Shown: positions 49,801 to 61,700, numbered from the stretch's first letter. The stretch: 64,000 nucleotides of DNA from Rosellinia necatrix (GCA_021209875.1 JAGYVD010000003.1:4464001-4528000), one strand, 5' to 3'. Notes: a model not told the origin generated them from the sequence alone. Made by a program: numbers and translations.

Positions 49801-50510
49801 AGACGAAAGCAGAGACGAGAGAGAGAGAGAAAGAGAGGTACTTCGCCCAGAAGGGACACACTAGCTGCCATACTACGCCTCCATGTCAGTGACTTGGGCG
49901 CTCATTGACGATGGGATCCTGACATCATCCGATACCCATTTTCTGCTCATCTGAATCAATGATGCGTTTCCCCTGGGGGTGCAAGTCTCGATCAATGCCG
50001 ATCACCGGACCTTTCGTACGAGGCAATCAATCTTGTACGAAGTATTGCCTAATCTCCGCATTGTGCTAATATCATAGTGTATCGACCCGACTTAAGGTCA
50101 ATGGGGATCAATGGGGATCAATGGGTTGAACACGTAGAGATCATCACCAGAGCCCGTACGTGCCCGTACGATCGCAATGATGCTACAGGGGGAGCGCTAG
50201 TACGTGACCAACATGCCTACGTGTATGGGTGTAGTGAGTGTATGTACACTAGTACCGTGTGAAGATTGATGCCAGGGGGAGGTGGTTCGTCGTCTTCCTC
50301 GTGCAGACCCGTGCACTTGGAGATCGGTGTGGCAACTGGGAGTTCCTAGTGGTCAATGGGAAGGCGATAAGTGCCTGGGTCTGCCCGGGGTGGTCTGCAG
50401 CACAGAGCGTGGGCATTGCATCGAAGCGGACAGACCAAGGAAGAAGAAGTGGTGTATTTATTAGCTGATGGTGTGAGGGTGTTGCCCGTGCGGGTAGAAT
50501 CATCGTAACA

Positions 50511-50588
50511 CTGGCTCATAACACCTGCTCATAACACCTGCTCATGGCGCTGGCTCATAACACTGGCTCGTAGCGCTGGCTCATAGCG
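50511..50588. repeat. 13-bp minisatellite, 6 copies
   Basis: Six adjacent 13-base units of the form CTGGCTCATAACA or CTGGCTCATAGCG lie with exact spacing. Two variant endings (AACA and AGCG/GGCG) are mixed through the array, which suggests both expansion and conversion between units. Confidence 0.93.
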
Positions 50589-51547
50589 CTGTCCTGGTAA
50601 CTTCAAGATTCCTGGCATGGTATGGTATGGCATGGGCGCTGGCAAAAACATGTGATGCACTATAACTATAGGTAGCCAGAGCGTAGCGTAGGTATCACTC
50701 ATGGGCGAAGTGTATGAAGAGAAAGAAGTCGTTCTGCTTAGCTTGGCTTGGCTTGGCTTGGTGGGGTGATGGAAAACCGTTGTGACAGACGACCGAAGTG
50801 GAATGGAATGGATAGTTATCGGCCGTTGCCGTCCCAGCACCACTCTCGATGGGCCATCGACCACTGAGCCGGCTGTTGTGGTTCGTCCGGTTCATTTGGA
50901 TCAGCACGCGGCGCCAAACAATCAATGCTCTTTGTTTACTAGCACAACATGAGAGAGCGAATGGCCCGTCTCTGCCCGTCTGTTTAGAGCCCTGTCGTTG
51001 CCTCGGTGTCGCCATGGACGACGTCCCATACCATAGGTAGAGAGAACTGACGTATTGTTGGTCTGACCGCTTCCTTTACCCCCCCTCTTCCCTCTCCTCC
51101 CTCCCTCCCTCCCTCCTCTCACCCTTGGTTGAGAAAGGTGCATTGCTGACATGCAGGCCATGTTCGAGAGTGAGGGTTGGGATGCACGTCTCACCACTTC
51201 AAGCCATGGTATTTTGCCAATGCATACGATAGGTAGTAGCACAGCGGCATAAGTCACTTCTGTCTTCCATCCATGCTATAGGTAGATCCCGGGTTGTGCA
51301 TACGGCGGCAGTCCGTCAGAGATGCTTACTACCTCTAACGTACTATCACCCCTCGGAGCCCGCAAATCATGCATAGCTCGAGCAGACTCGAGCGTGTCGA
51401 GCCAGCCTAACCTGCCCCCCCGTACCCCCCGTACCCCCCCGTACCATGGCTGCTGGACTATGGTTACTGTAGGTTGTTAGTGCGGTCGGCCTCCAATACA
51501 TCTCAAGCGCGACTGGCAGCGTGATGGCGCGGGGGAAGCAAGCAGTC

Positions 51548-51586
51548 TGTGTGTGTGTGTGTGTGTGTGTGTCTCTCTCTCTCTCC
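51548..51586. repeat. (TG)12-(CT)n compound microsatellite
   Basis: About twelve TG units run directly into about seven CT units. Confidence 0.93.
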
Positions 51587-52860
51587 ATCTCGTTCCATCG
51601 TCCCATTTTTATTTTTATTTATTTTTTGAGGTGGCACTTAGTTCTCGACTGTCTCGAATCGAGTCAGCTGTAGACGTCGACTTGCATTCGTCACAACGGA
51701 AAGGGAGCGCTAACCTAGTGTGCTGCAACCCCATTTCCTGGAGAGTCTCGTACTATGTGGTGTGGTCGAAATCATGGACTTGGATAGCTCCCGGGGGGAG
51801 GATCACGATCTTGGAGCAAAACTGGGTTATAACAGGTCTTTTGGCAGTTACTGTATAAACTGTATAAACTTAAACATACGGGTCCGTCGGGATGAGTATC
51901 GATTCGGGGAGGAAATGGTGAGTACCGAACCGAGGTAGGTAGTGAGGGTTCCTGTGAGAGGACCCCTGCTAGGAGGCGGTCATGCCAACAGGATTGGTAT
52001 AATCTGCACGGCGTATCCAACTCACTCACTACTACCTACCTACGTACCTACTACTATGTACTCCTAACTATTTGTACAATACGCATGTTACCCAGCTTGG
52101 CCGGGTAGGAGTGGGACTGACCTGCGGTAACCTACCTGTTAGATAGTGGTTGTGGTTATAGGGATTTGCTTGACCACCCATACCTACACTACCTGCTGTA
52201 TACCTACACCTAGCAGTATAGTTACATGGGAGGAAACAATTCTGGTTTTAAGGTGGTTATGGCCCACTACCTACCTATATAAAGCATGGGGTGTTATTTG
52301 TTTGTCTTGGGCCAGCTGAGCCAGCCAATCGTTTTCAACGGCTTTATAGCATTCAGGTCTGTTTTGTTTGTGTCTGTGTGTCTAGAGTCTCCCGGCGACT
52401 CAGTACACTCACTACATTAATTAACTATATGATTACATATCAATTAATCATTATCTACCACTTCCCTCCCTGGCCTTATCCGCTCGGTCCTGCGCAAGGG
52501 GTGATGGTATTCTGGGTTTGTATCTGTTCTGTATGTCACATATTATCGTGTATGTAAGGTACCTAGGCAGCTAGGTACTTACCTAGGTAGGTTCTACATT
52601 TGGTAAATTGTGAAGGCTGCGACAATGTAGGCTTAGCGCAATCGCTGCTTTTGTTCAGGCTCAGCTCAGTCCAACCTCAGGTAGTATGCAGAGAGAAATA
52701 GTTGGCAGAACCGTTTTACACTGAAACGGCCAAACGCAACGGCATATAGCCCGTAATCGCGCTATCGGTTTTTTTTTTTTTTTGGCTATGTTGTGGTACA
52801 GTGGCCTCTCTAAATAACAACTTGGCAGGTATCTCTCTGCTCGCCAAGTACCCGGTTGCT

Positions 52861-53900
52861 CTACGTCTTGAATGCGAGGGTAGTCCAGTCGAAAGCGTCA
52901 ATTATCTCATTGTAGAGTTGCTTAATGGTCGCTCCTTCCGTCTTAGTTCCCGTAAATATTTCCCCATCACGTAGTGGAAATATCAGCGCGTGCAGCTCCT
53001 CGGCCAGGCTCCGGAGAGGAGCAAAGTCCGCCGAGAACTCGCCGGGTATTCTGCTAAAGCCCTCGGGGCTCATGTCGGCAGCTTTCTCCCGCCCAGCGGC
53101 ACCGAAATCCAACGAGCACCATGTCCAGAGCCGAGACGTCTTCGGAATGCCGTTCAAGATGTCACCGGCATCGATGTCTACTTTTGGATCCGACGGCGGT
53201 TGCCACCCAAGAAAGGGTCCGGTTGATAAAAACGGTTGAGGGAACTGCAGCCCTCGGCGAAAGTCGGCAATACTGGCGAGCTCCTGGTCGCCCACGAGCT
53301 GGATGACGCCCTAGACGTTGCATTCGCGCGCCTGCTTCAATTGCCGGAGCTCGGCATGCGTACTTCCCTGCCGCCAGGAAAACTTGACGGCGACGTCTGG
53401 CTGCCCTGTAGTAGATGCTGAGGCTGCCTAGCAGGGAGCTCCGAGACCGACAAGGTAACCAGACAAGGTAGCCAGGTGCTGCAGTTAGCTTAGCTCGAAG
53501 GTGGAGCTTATTATGCTGATCAAATGTGACGTAGCTGTCCGATCCAGACCCGACACGCTTCACAAACGTGTTGAAGCCGACATCCTCATCGCTCATCATA
53601 GTATAGCTGGCCAGAGTTCGCACTAGCAGATCTGGATGCCCTGCCAGGTTGAGCTTCTCGCTGCTATAGGCCCCCGACCGGTCAAAGACCCAGAGCTCCA
53701 GTGTGGCGCCACAGATTAGGAAACCGTGCAAGAAACATCGAGCCCTCGGCCAACCTTTCTTCCTATATCCTATTTCAGATCGCAGTAGTGTAGGGTTTGT
53801 CCTCGAAAAACTTGGCAAAGAAACCATCGACAGCCCGAAATACGTAGCCTTCCAACTCGGACCGGAGGGGGGGCCTCAGACGGCGTGCCAGAAAGCAAGA
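52861..53900 (-). pseudogene. FunK1-type protein kinase relic
   Basis: Pieces of a FunK1 kinase, a fungal kinase-like family, lie in order on the minus strand. ELEGYVFRAVDGFFAKFFEDKP (about 53,790-53,860) is N-terminal. FLHGFLICGATLELWVFDRSG and SYTMMSDEDVGFNTFVKR follow (about 53,550-53,730). Then DVAVKFSW (the VxK block, near 53,395) and VIQLVGDQELASIADFRRGL. The C-terminal ALIFPLRDGEIFTGT...YNEIIDAFDW ends at the stop. Lesions: a frame break between the first two pieces; a 13-bp tandem duplication at 53,446-53,470 that shifts frame; stops at 53,428-53,430 and 53,311-53,313, the latter where the family has NVWG. The whole catalytic core (HRD loop, DLD motif and neighbours) is missing between the FRRGL and C-terminal blocks, and so is a segment before FLHGF. 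It cannot encode an active kinase. Confidence 0.85.
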
Positions 53901-55063
53901 CGGATGACACGGTGATTGAAAAAAGGAGCCTCACCCTGGACTATATTAGCAGAAGTGGCTATTAGCCTCGATTAGCTTGTTGCCTTGTTCCGAGAGCTGC
54001 AAGTACTAATTGCAAACGGACCTTCGAAGCAGACGATCGAGACCCTGGGGGGCTAAATTTCAAATTAGTGTGTACTATACTCAGGTGATGGTACGGCCGC
54101 CTTTGATAAACTGCGATAGAATTGACCAAGAGCTGTTAGGTTTTCCGCCAAAGGACCGAAAAACAAGCTGAAATATTTCTGACGGGAAGGAGCTTCACCG
54201 ACAAAAGTTGCTTTTGCAGCAGTGCTATGCATCTGACGATTGGCTAACTGAGAAAATACATTTATTTCGAGTGGCCTAGTTATACACATTACAAAGATTG
54301 GGTGGCTGTATGATGAATTTACTCACCATTGACCTATCAATTATGAAGGTCTCAAACGCCAAATGTTGCCTGCATTGAGTGCTCCCTTGCTGCTAGATCG
54401 GGACGACGATGATGATTCTACGCTGCTCTTAGCGGGTACATCTCGCATTGTGGCATCATTAAACTGCCCGCGAGGGGAAGTAGCCAAGTTGTAGTTGCAT
54501 CACTCGAGCCTCATGAGTCAACCAGGAATACCTACGTCTATTACATTGTAGTTGGGGTACTGACTGCTAAATGGTAGAAATCCCCAAAGGAAACCTCGTG
54601 GCGAGACATATCTCCTTATAATGATGGGTAGAGCGCGAATTCGAGACGGCCGGGACACGGCTATCTGTACCGTCTTCGTAAATGGCTGGAACAATGCGAA
54701 TGCCTAGACATCGTGGCTATTGCCGCGGTAGGTATCCTTAGTAAGCGGATTTGGGGACCACACATCATCAACAGAGCCGTCTGGTTGATTCTTGGGGTCA
54801 ACATTGAGGACCAAAGGCTCTGTAAGCAAAATCCCTGCATAGGAAGCTGTGTTTTCCGTTTATTACGGTATCGTCTTTCTAAGCTCCTCAGGCAATCTAG
54901 GACGGTAAAACCTATAGTTATTTGGGGTATGAAGATTCACGGCAGATCGGGCTTAGCGCCACTACACCTGTGCTTAGATTGAGTTTAGACATAAAATTTA
55001 CCTACAGTAGTACATATATCACAATATGTATAGGCAATTTATGCATAGTTATGCGGGCTGTCG

Positions 55064-55510
55064 CTATACCTTTTCGATAGGAGAAGACCTAGATAGATAG
55101 ATAGATAGATATCTAGTTACACTTCCGCCTTCGTTCATGTTTGAACCTACAGCTACCATGATGGCTTTGATAGCAGCAGGTAGGCCCCTTATCCCCTTGG
55201 TCCATATTGTACCATTCGGATCTTCTTGCATTAGCCATGTTGTGCTGGGTATCTCACGTTGGTATTCAGCCCGCACAGCGCACCAGCAATGGCTTCACTG
55301 CCTGCAGATGCACACCATCTCGTCTTTGGTAACGGCATCTAGATAAGTTATACCCACCATTTTGTTAGCAACTTGCTTTTTCTTGAAGTCACTTGATTGA
55401 TGGGCCTTAGCACCGAACCCCCTTTTGATGATTATGAGACTTATAACGTTCTTGCGGTAGTCTTTTGAAAGGTTGGACCTAAAGACTTGATGGAGGTCTA
55501 AATGCACTTA
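55064..55510 (-). pseudogene. Possible coding relic, unidentified
   Basis: Two consecutive minus-strand frames read NLSKDYRKNVISLIIIKRGFGAK...QVANKMVGITYLDAVTKDEM and, after a stop, STTWLMQEDPNGTIWTKGIRGLPAAIKAIM. They are amphipathic and compositionally normal for protein, unlike the shadow frames around them. I do not recognise the family. The breaks suggest a decayed gene, but chance cannot be excluded. Confidence 0.25.
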
Positions 55511-58473
55511 CTGGATGGTATCCGTCATGAATTTGTCAAAATCTAACTCATGTTCGGCCACTTATCTTCTTAGGGAAGCCGGGCACCATCTCAATTCGTG
55601 CCCTGTCGGTTTCTCCTGCTGGCAACTCAACCCAGACAACAAGTCCATCTGCAGAACGAAATGGTCTAGCAAATTATCTGGGCTAGGTTCATTGCTAGTA
55701 TTGCAAGTATAACCAATGCCTGATTAATTTAGTTGCACTATCGCGATCCAACCCGGCCCTTGGCGTAGCGGTTACTGACGCTGATACTGACCTGAGCAAA
55801 ATTTAGAATATCCCTAGTTTTAGAGCGAAGCTGAACTACTCACGCCACCAGGTTTAGAGGGGACCCCGTCCTAGTCATATACTAGACATAGAAAACTTTA
55901 ACTTGTGTAGAATAATAACTTGCTTGACCTCTACAGTAGACTAGCGTTATATTGACAGGGGATGCGGTGAATTGGCTGGATATGATAATAAATACCCCCT
56001 CGCCAAGGGTGGTGGCTGGGGCTGTGAATGTGATTACCAGTTTGTTGAGACCAAGCTTCTTGGGAAGTCAACCTACCTGTTTAACGTCGGGGGAGACTGA
56101 GATATATGAAAGAGGTATGTAAAACCTGTTAGGGGTAACGAGACATGTCGCCGGTTGCTTCAAGTTTTTGAGTTGTTGCGGTTCTCATGATGTTGCATGA
56201 CAATTATGTAAATTTATTTATTCTGGCTTATGCGAAAGCTAGCTTGGGTCAGGGTGATTATGTTTAGGGCGGGCCTGAGATAAAAGCAGCATTGCCTAGG
56301 TATAATTCCTATCTAGGTATTACTTGTAGACCTCAGAAGATACAGTAAAACCCACCTCTTTTGTACCTACTCTAGTTAGTAGAATAGGTAGGTGATGTAC
56401 ACTAGGGGGTGATATCTGCAGGTCTAGCCGAAGCGGAGTGAGACCAGTATAAGTGTGGAATGTGGCGGCTGTATCATGCAACAACCTCTGTGACGCTGCG
56501 TGACTTATGCGCCCTTCTCGGTTTTCGTGGACACCGTGATTGTTTCGATTGGCTCAACTTGACCACTTGACGGCTACACTAGCACCATAAGTACAGTATA
56601 TCACTCACACTCCATATCTGGCTGATCCTTAGGTAGGTACCTAGGTAGGTGAGTTACCTAGGCAGTACTGTAGTGCAAGCTGCGTGCCTTAGGTAAGAGA
56701 TAGGCAGGTTAACTGGGTACTTCCCAGGACACTTGGCCGCCCCCGCTGGGAGGTACACGATGTATTTATTAGACGTACCTACTTAGGTAGGTACGTAGGT
56801 AGATATTAGGTAAGTTTTCCTTCATCATGCAAGTGGCACAGAGGTGATGAATCGCCCGGCTATTTTCACCTTGCGTTTGACGCGTAGAGCATTGATGATA
56901 TGGTTATGGTCGGCAATTCCTATACTTCAGACGAAAATATCAATTTGGAGGTGATTGAGCACCATACATGTACCTAGGTACCCGTCTAAATGCTCTAGGG
57001 AGGGGGAGGGGTGAGGGGCATTTTTGGGTCATTTAGTTCTGTTTTATTTACCACAAGTACATAGGTGTAAGTACATCGGTACCTCCTTAATAGACCTGCA
57101 CATACAGCCTGGGGTTCTAGTGTATTAAGGCTCCTCCCTGTTTAAACAACCCAAGCGGATACTGGTATTTGGTGTTAAAAGAGAGAGAGAGAGATGCAGG
57201 AAAAAAAAAAAAAAAAAGGAAAGGCGGCAAATAATTATTACACTGGCAGCAAAAACGTAAAAGTACACCGAGTCAGCCACTTGTTACCACAGTTATATTT
57301 ATCAGTGTTTAAGAGCTCATTCATAATTTACAATCGCCTACCTTAGGTACCAGGTAGCTATGTTGTCTTTTTTTACTTTGTACGCCTACTACGCTACGTA
57401 CCTTGGTTAGGTTGGCAGCTAGGAGATTACTTGTACTGAGAAGCATACAAGGGAATTCTCCTTCCATATTGCCAACATGTCAAATGCATTTCCCCATCTT
57501 AGCTGCGACTGTTGTCAGAGATACTGGGTGCCAGGTGTGTCGGTATTCTTGTACTACCAGAGGTACCTATCTAGTATCCAACTCAGGTACACTACTCCAT
57601 ATAAGGGCATTTGGGTTAAAAGCACAGTCTCTTCGCACCTATCCCTCCCGCCCCGTGACCCTCTAACTCGGAAGAGAATAGCAAAATAAATAGACAGGGT
57701 GGTAGGTCCGGGACCTTTGTTCCCCAAATGCCGGATTATGGGCTAGAGAAGTAGCACGGCAGACTGTCTGTTTTGGTCTTTGAGTGTGTTTAGCAAACGA
57801 TACGACACACGTACTGGATGAAGTACCTGGGCACGAGATGCAAATGCGAAGCGGTAAAACTGCCTACAGGACACCACGGTCCCACAGCCCAGGTACCTCT
57901 CAACTATGTGCTCGTGAACTACCTGCCTGCCTGCCTACCTGCCTACCTGCCTACCTGCTGCTACTACCTGTCTAAGTGCTAGTTAACTACCTACCCAAGC
58001 GTCGTCCTCCGATTCCCTTCACTTCCGCGACCTCCCGTACCTCCCGTACCGTTTCGTTTCTTCACCTCCGACCTCCTTCCCGCCCTCTCTTCTCCCTGCC
58101 TCCTTACCACCCGCGAGACTGACAACAAACCTCCCAATCGACCGTACGGGCCAAGTCTACCGCTTCTGTTGCCGCTTCTGTTGCCGCTGCCGCTGCCGCT
58201 GCCGCTGCCGCTGCCCTACGAAAGCCACTCTCTCTGATCGTCTAGTCTAATCCGATCTCTTCCCCCTCGGCTCTGACCCAATACCCGCTCTCTTTCGGGA
58301 ACCGACTTTCTCCTCACAAGAATCGCGCCCCAAGTATACACAAATATACAATACGCAATACGACGTGGCTACACAGTCTGGATAGGATCCCTCTGACGCG
58401 GCACCGGGCCGTCTTGTCTTCGATCGTCGGCTTCAGGGATTACGGCCCATCTACAGCTGCACCGCCCTTGCGC

Positions 58474-58515
58474 ATGTTGACTCCCGTCATGTCTCGGGTT
58501 TTTGCCAGCTGCTGA
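58474..58515 (+). promoter_or_regulatory. Possible short upstream ORF of rim15
   Basis: An ATG is followed by 12 further codons and TGA, about 230 bp before the rim15 start. A second, six-codon one lies at 58701-58721. They matter only if the transcript starts further upstream, which the sequence cannot show. Confidence 0.3.
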
Positions 58516-58748
58516 CTCTGGCTCTCCGCCAGTCCACCTGGCTCTGCATTGGGTCGACTTACAGAATTCTGATTTGCACTCAACACGAACTACCTCTGGC
58601 TCCCGACATCTCACGCCCGAGGCTCGACAGCGCGTTTGCGCATCTCTCTGCCTGCCTCCCTCTTCTCCTCCTTACCCGCCGGGAGGGGCACGTCTACTCG
58701 ATGTCACCGGCGCGTAATTGAGTTCTGTGTTGCCCATCTCCTTCGACA

Positions 58749-61700
58749 ATGGATATTGATCCGAGCAAGTTGGCTCCACCCGTCGTCAGGTCTCTCCGGG
58801 CCCAGGCGATAGGCACTGCCATGATGGAGAGATCTTTGAGCGAAGACATTAGGGAGGAGCGGAAAGAGCTTCGCGAGGCGGCTGAACAAACCCTGAACGT
58901 CATCGTGGATCTCTACCTTGATACCTCGATCAAGTGGGTTAGCCCATCTTGGATTGACGTGATTGGTACGGAGCCGAGTACCGTCGAGAAGAGCCCCATT
59001 GCCGACCTGATTATCAGCGAGAACAAAAATGCCTTTTCCGAAGCCATTGACTCGATGAAGAAGGACGACTCGCGCAGCCAGTACATCCGCTTCACTGTCC
59101 AACTGGGGCCCATGTCAAAACTGTACCGGTCCGAGACTGTGAAGGAGCATGAGCCCGGAGAGTCTGATCCCGTAACCATTGAGCTAGAAGCACAAGGTAT
59201 TATGGTCTATAATCGCGATACGGGCGGCGAAAGCCACGTAAGAGCCAATCCCGTTCCCTCTATTGTTTGTCAGACCACCTAACCGTAACACTAGACTATG
59301 TGGATGATACGTCCATGGGTTCCACCCCGTGAGATCAAGATTGATCTCCCACACCTAATCGTCGAGTCTCTCGGTTCAGGGGCGGAAGTTCTTGCCAGCT
59401 ACCTAACACAATTGGCCGAGTCAGGCCAGGACGACCCTGCAAATCAACCACTGGCACCAACGCCGGTTTTATGTAGGATCTGTGAGCGCCAGATCCCACC
59501 GTGGTGGTTTGAAAAACACACAGAGCTTTGCTTGCAAGAGCACCGGGCCGAGATGGATGTCCAAATGGCACAAGAGAACTTAACCGAACATCGACACGCT
59601 ATTGTTAAAGTACTTGACGCGTTGGAAGCCCGGAAGAGCCGTCAGATATCGGACCTTTCTTCACTTCCAATTGCTGAATACAAAGCCCAACCAATTGGAC
59701 CGACCTCCACAACGTCATCTCCTGGGGGGGCATCCCCTACACCCTCATCTAGGGATAGGTCGACTGGATTTGGGCATTCTCGGTCCCGGTCGTTTGCTGT
59801 CCGAAGGCCACAAGCGCGGATTGTTGAGTTACTCCTCGATCTCTGCGATACTGCTATGGAGATTAGCCCGCCTGCAATTAAGGAGTCCCCCTCACAGGGA
59901 ACAGGCCAGCTCCGCACACAGTCCCCTCAGTCTGAATCTCGCATATCTCAAGTACTCCAATGGCAATCACCTGGGTCGAATACAGTCGAACAAGAACAAG
60001 GTCTGGCTCTTTTATGTACGGACACAGAAAGAGTAGCGAAGGACAAGGTAGAGGCTGTCTTCCGTCATCGCAGGATCATCGAGTATTCTGAACGGATCCG
60101 TATTGAATTTGCTGTTCTTGTTCAAGACTGCATCGATGAGGCAATCCGAAAGACGGCTCGTATAGCGGCTGGTCTTAGTGATTCTACCGAGGATGAAGAG
60201 ACCGAAGAGGACGAATTGGAAGAGGAACTTGATCCAGAACCAATGGTAGAGGAGCATGTACAGCATGAGTCCAGCGAGCCTCCTTCATCGTTGGCGATTG
60301 CCCTCAAGAACATCGAGCTTGGCGAGAAGAGGAAGAGTTACTCAACTACTATCCAATCAACTAGGTCAAGCAGCCCCAGAGAATGCCCTACCCCCAAATC
60401 GTACCGAGACGCCTTAGGAGTTGTAGGCCAGTCTCGGGATCCACACCGAAGCTCGATGTTGATTGAAAGTGACGCTGGAGATAGTGATGGCAGCGGTAGA
60501 TCTGCTTCTGTTGCCTCTAGACCTGCACCTCGCACCGATTCCCCTATCTCTGAGTTTGGTGGCATACGACGTGGCGCCAGCTCTCGGCAACATAACAGGC
60601 GAAGTCTGATCCTGCCAGGCGCCTCCTCGCCACACCGACAAGAATCTCCTTCCAGAGCCCCACCACCTTCATCCCCTCTGAGATCGAAACCTCGAAACCT
60701 CCAGTTCAGTCAAGAGGGCGTTGCTTCCCCCAGAATCTTCCCCGATGCTGCCGCACAGCGAGTTTACATCTCCGGCGATAGCCCCCCACCATAGGCGGCA
60801 GTCATCTACAAAGTTCCCTGATTTTCACGGCCGGCCAATATCGCCTCGGTTGAATGCTTCCAATCCCCCACCGCTAGCACGCGCAGTCCCCCCTTCGATT
60901 AAGGACTTTGAGATCATCAAACCTATCAGTAAGGGAGCTTTTGGGAGCGTTTATTTATCAAAGAAGAAATCCACCGGCGAGTACTTTGCGATCAAGGTTT
61001 TAAAGAAGGCAGACATGGTCGCGAAAAAACCAGGTCACTAATGTGAAAGCTGAACGAGCTATCATGATGTGGCAGGGTGAAAGTGACTTCGTGGCGAAGC
61101 TATACTGGACGTTTTCAAGCAAGGATTACTTGTACCTCGTCATGGAATACCTGAACGGTGGCGATTGTGCTTCTCTTGTCAAAGTCCTCGGTGGCTTGCC
61201 CGAGGATTGGGTAAAGAAGTACCTCGGCGAAGTAATTCTGGGAGTCGAGCACCTGCATAGTCGTGGTATCATTCATCGGGACCTAAAGCCTGATAATCTC
61301 CTAATAGATCAGAAAGGTCACCTCAAACTGACCGATTTTGGACTCTCACGCATGGGCTTAATTGGTCGTCAAAAACGAGCTCTCAACAGCACAGCCTCCG
61401 ATAAGCCTCCAGATCTTCTCAAAACGGGCCCCTTTGTACGCTCGACTTCTGTCGCCTCTTCTCGGTCGGCCTCGCTTGACCTACATGGCAGTCACCATTC
61501 TCCGAGCGCCACTCCTCAAATGTTTCCGGACGGGAGCCTTGGGCAACCCTCTTATTTCAACCTGTCACATCCCCCGCAAGAATCTCATCGAGCATCTGGC
61601 CAACGGAGCGATAGTGGGGGAAGTGAGACCCTCACACATATGCTGACCAATTTCTCTCTCAACGACGTTCTGCCCGCCCAATCAACTCAACATAGTGTCC

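Larger units (their letters stand above)
44714..52860. other. Gene-free stretch, about 8.1 kb
   Basis: No intact gene was recognised on either strand. The left 500 bp belong to the bZIP promoter. The rest has many minisatellites and microsatellites and TACCTAGGTA clusters (45,344-45,450, 46,575-46,595, 52,010-52,060, 52,555-52,595). Frames of 60-111 codons are common but lack motifs and often run through repeats. I cannot exclude non-coding RNAs or small effector-like genes. Confidence 0.5.
53901..58748. other. Gene-poor stretch with faint coding relics, rim15 promoter at right
   Basis: No intact gene. Between about 54.0 and 55.7 kb several short minus-strand frames look protein-like but are broken by stops. 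From 56.2 to 57.6 kb there are AT-rich DNA, TACCTAGGTA clusters (56,630-56,665, 56,775-56,810, 56,974) and an A tract at 57,200-57,217. From about 57.9 kb the DNA becomes CT-rich (CCTGCCTA repeats, GCCGCTGCC repeat near 58,170-58,215), probably promoter and 5' UTR of the rim15 gene. Confidence 0.5.

Noticed and set aside
60690..60800. An intron as the explanation of the first rim15 frame break.
   Set aside because: The only GT-AG pairs around the break give 25-33 bp introns or a stop soon after, so a one-base difference in the C run is simpler.
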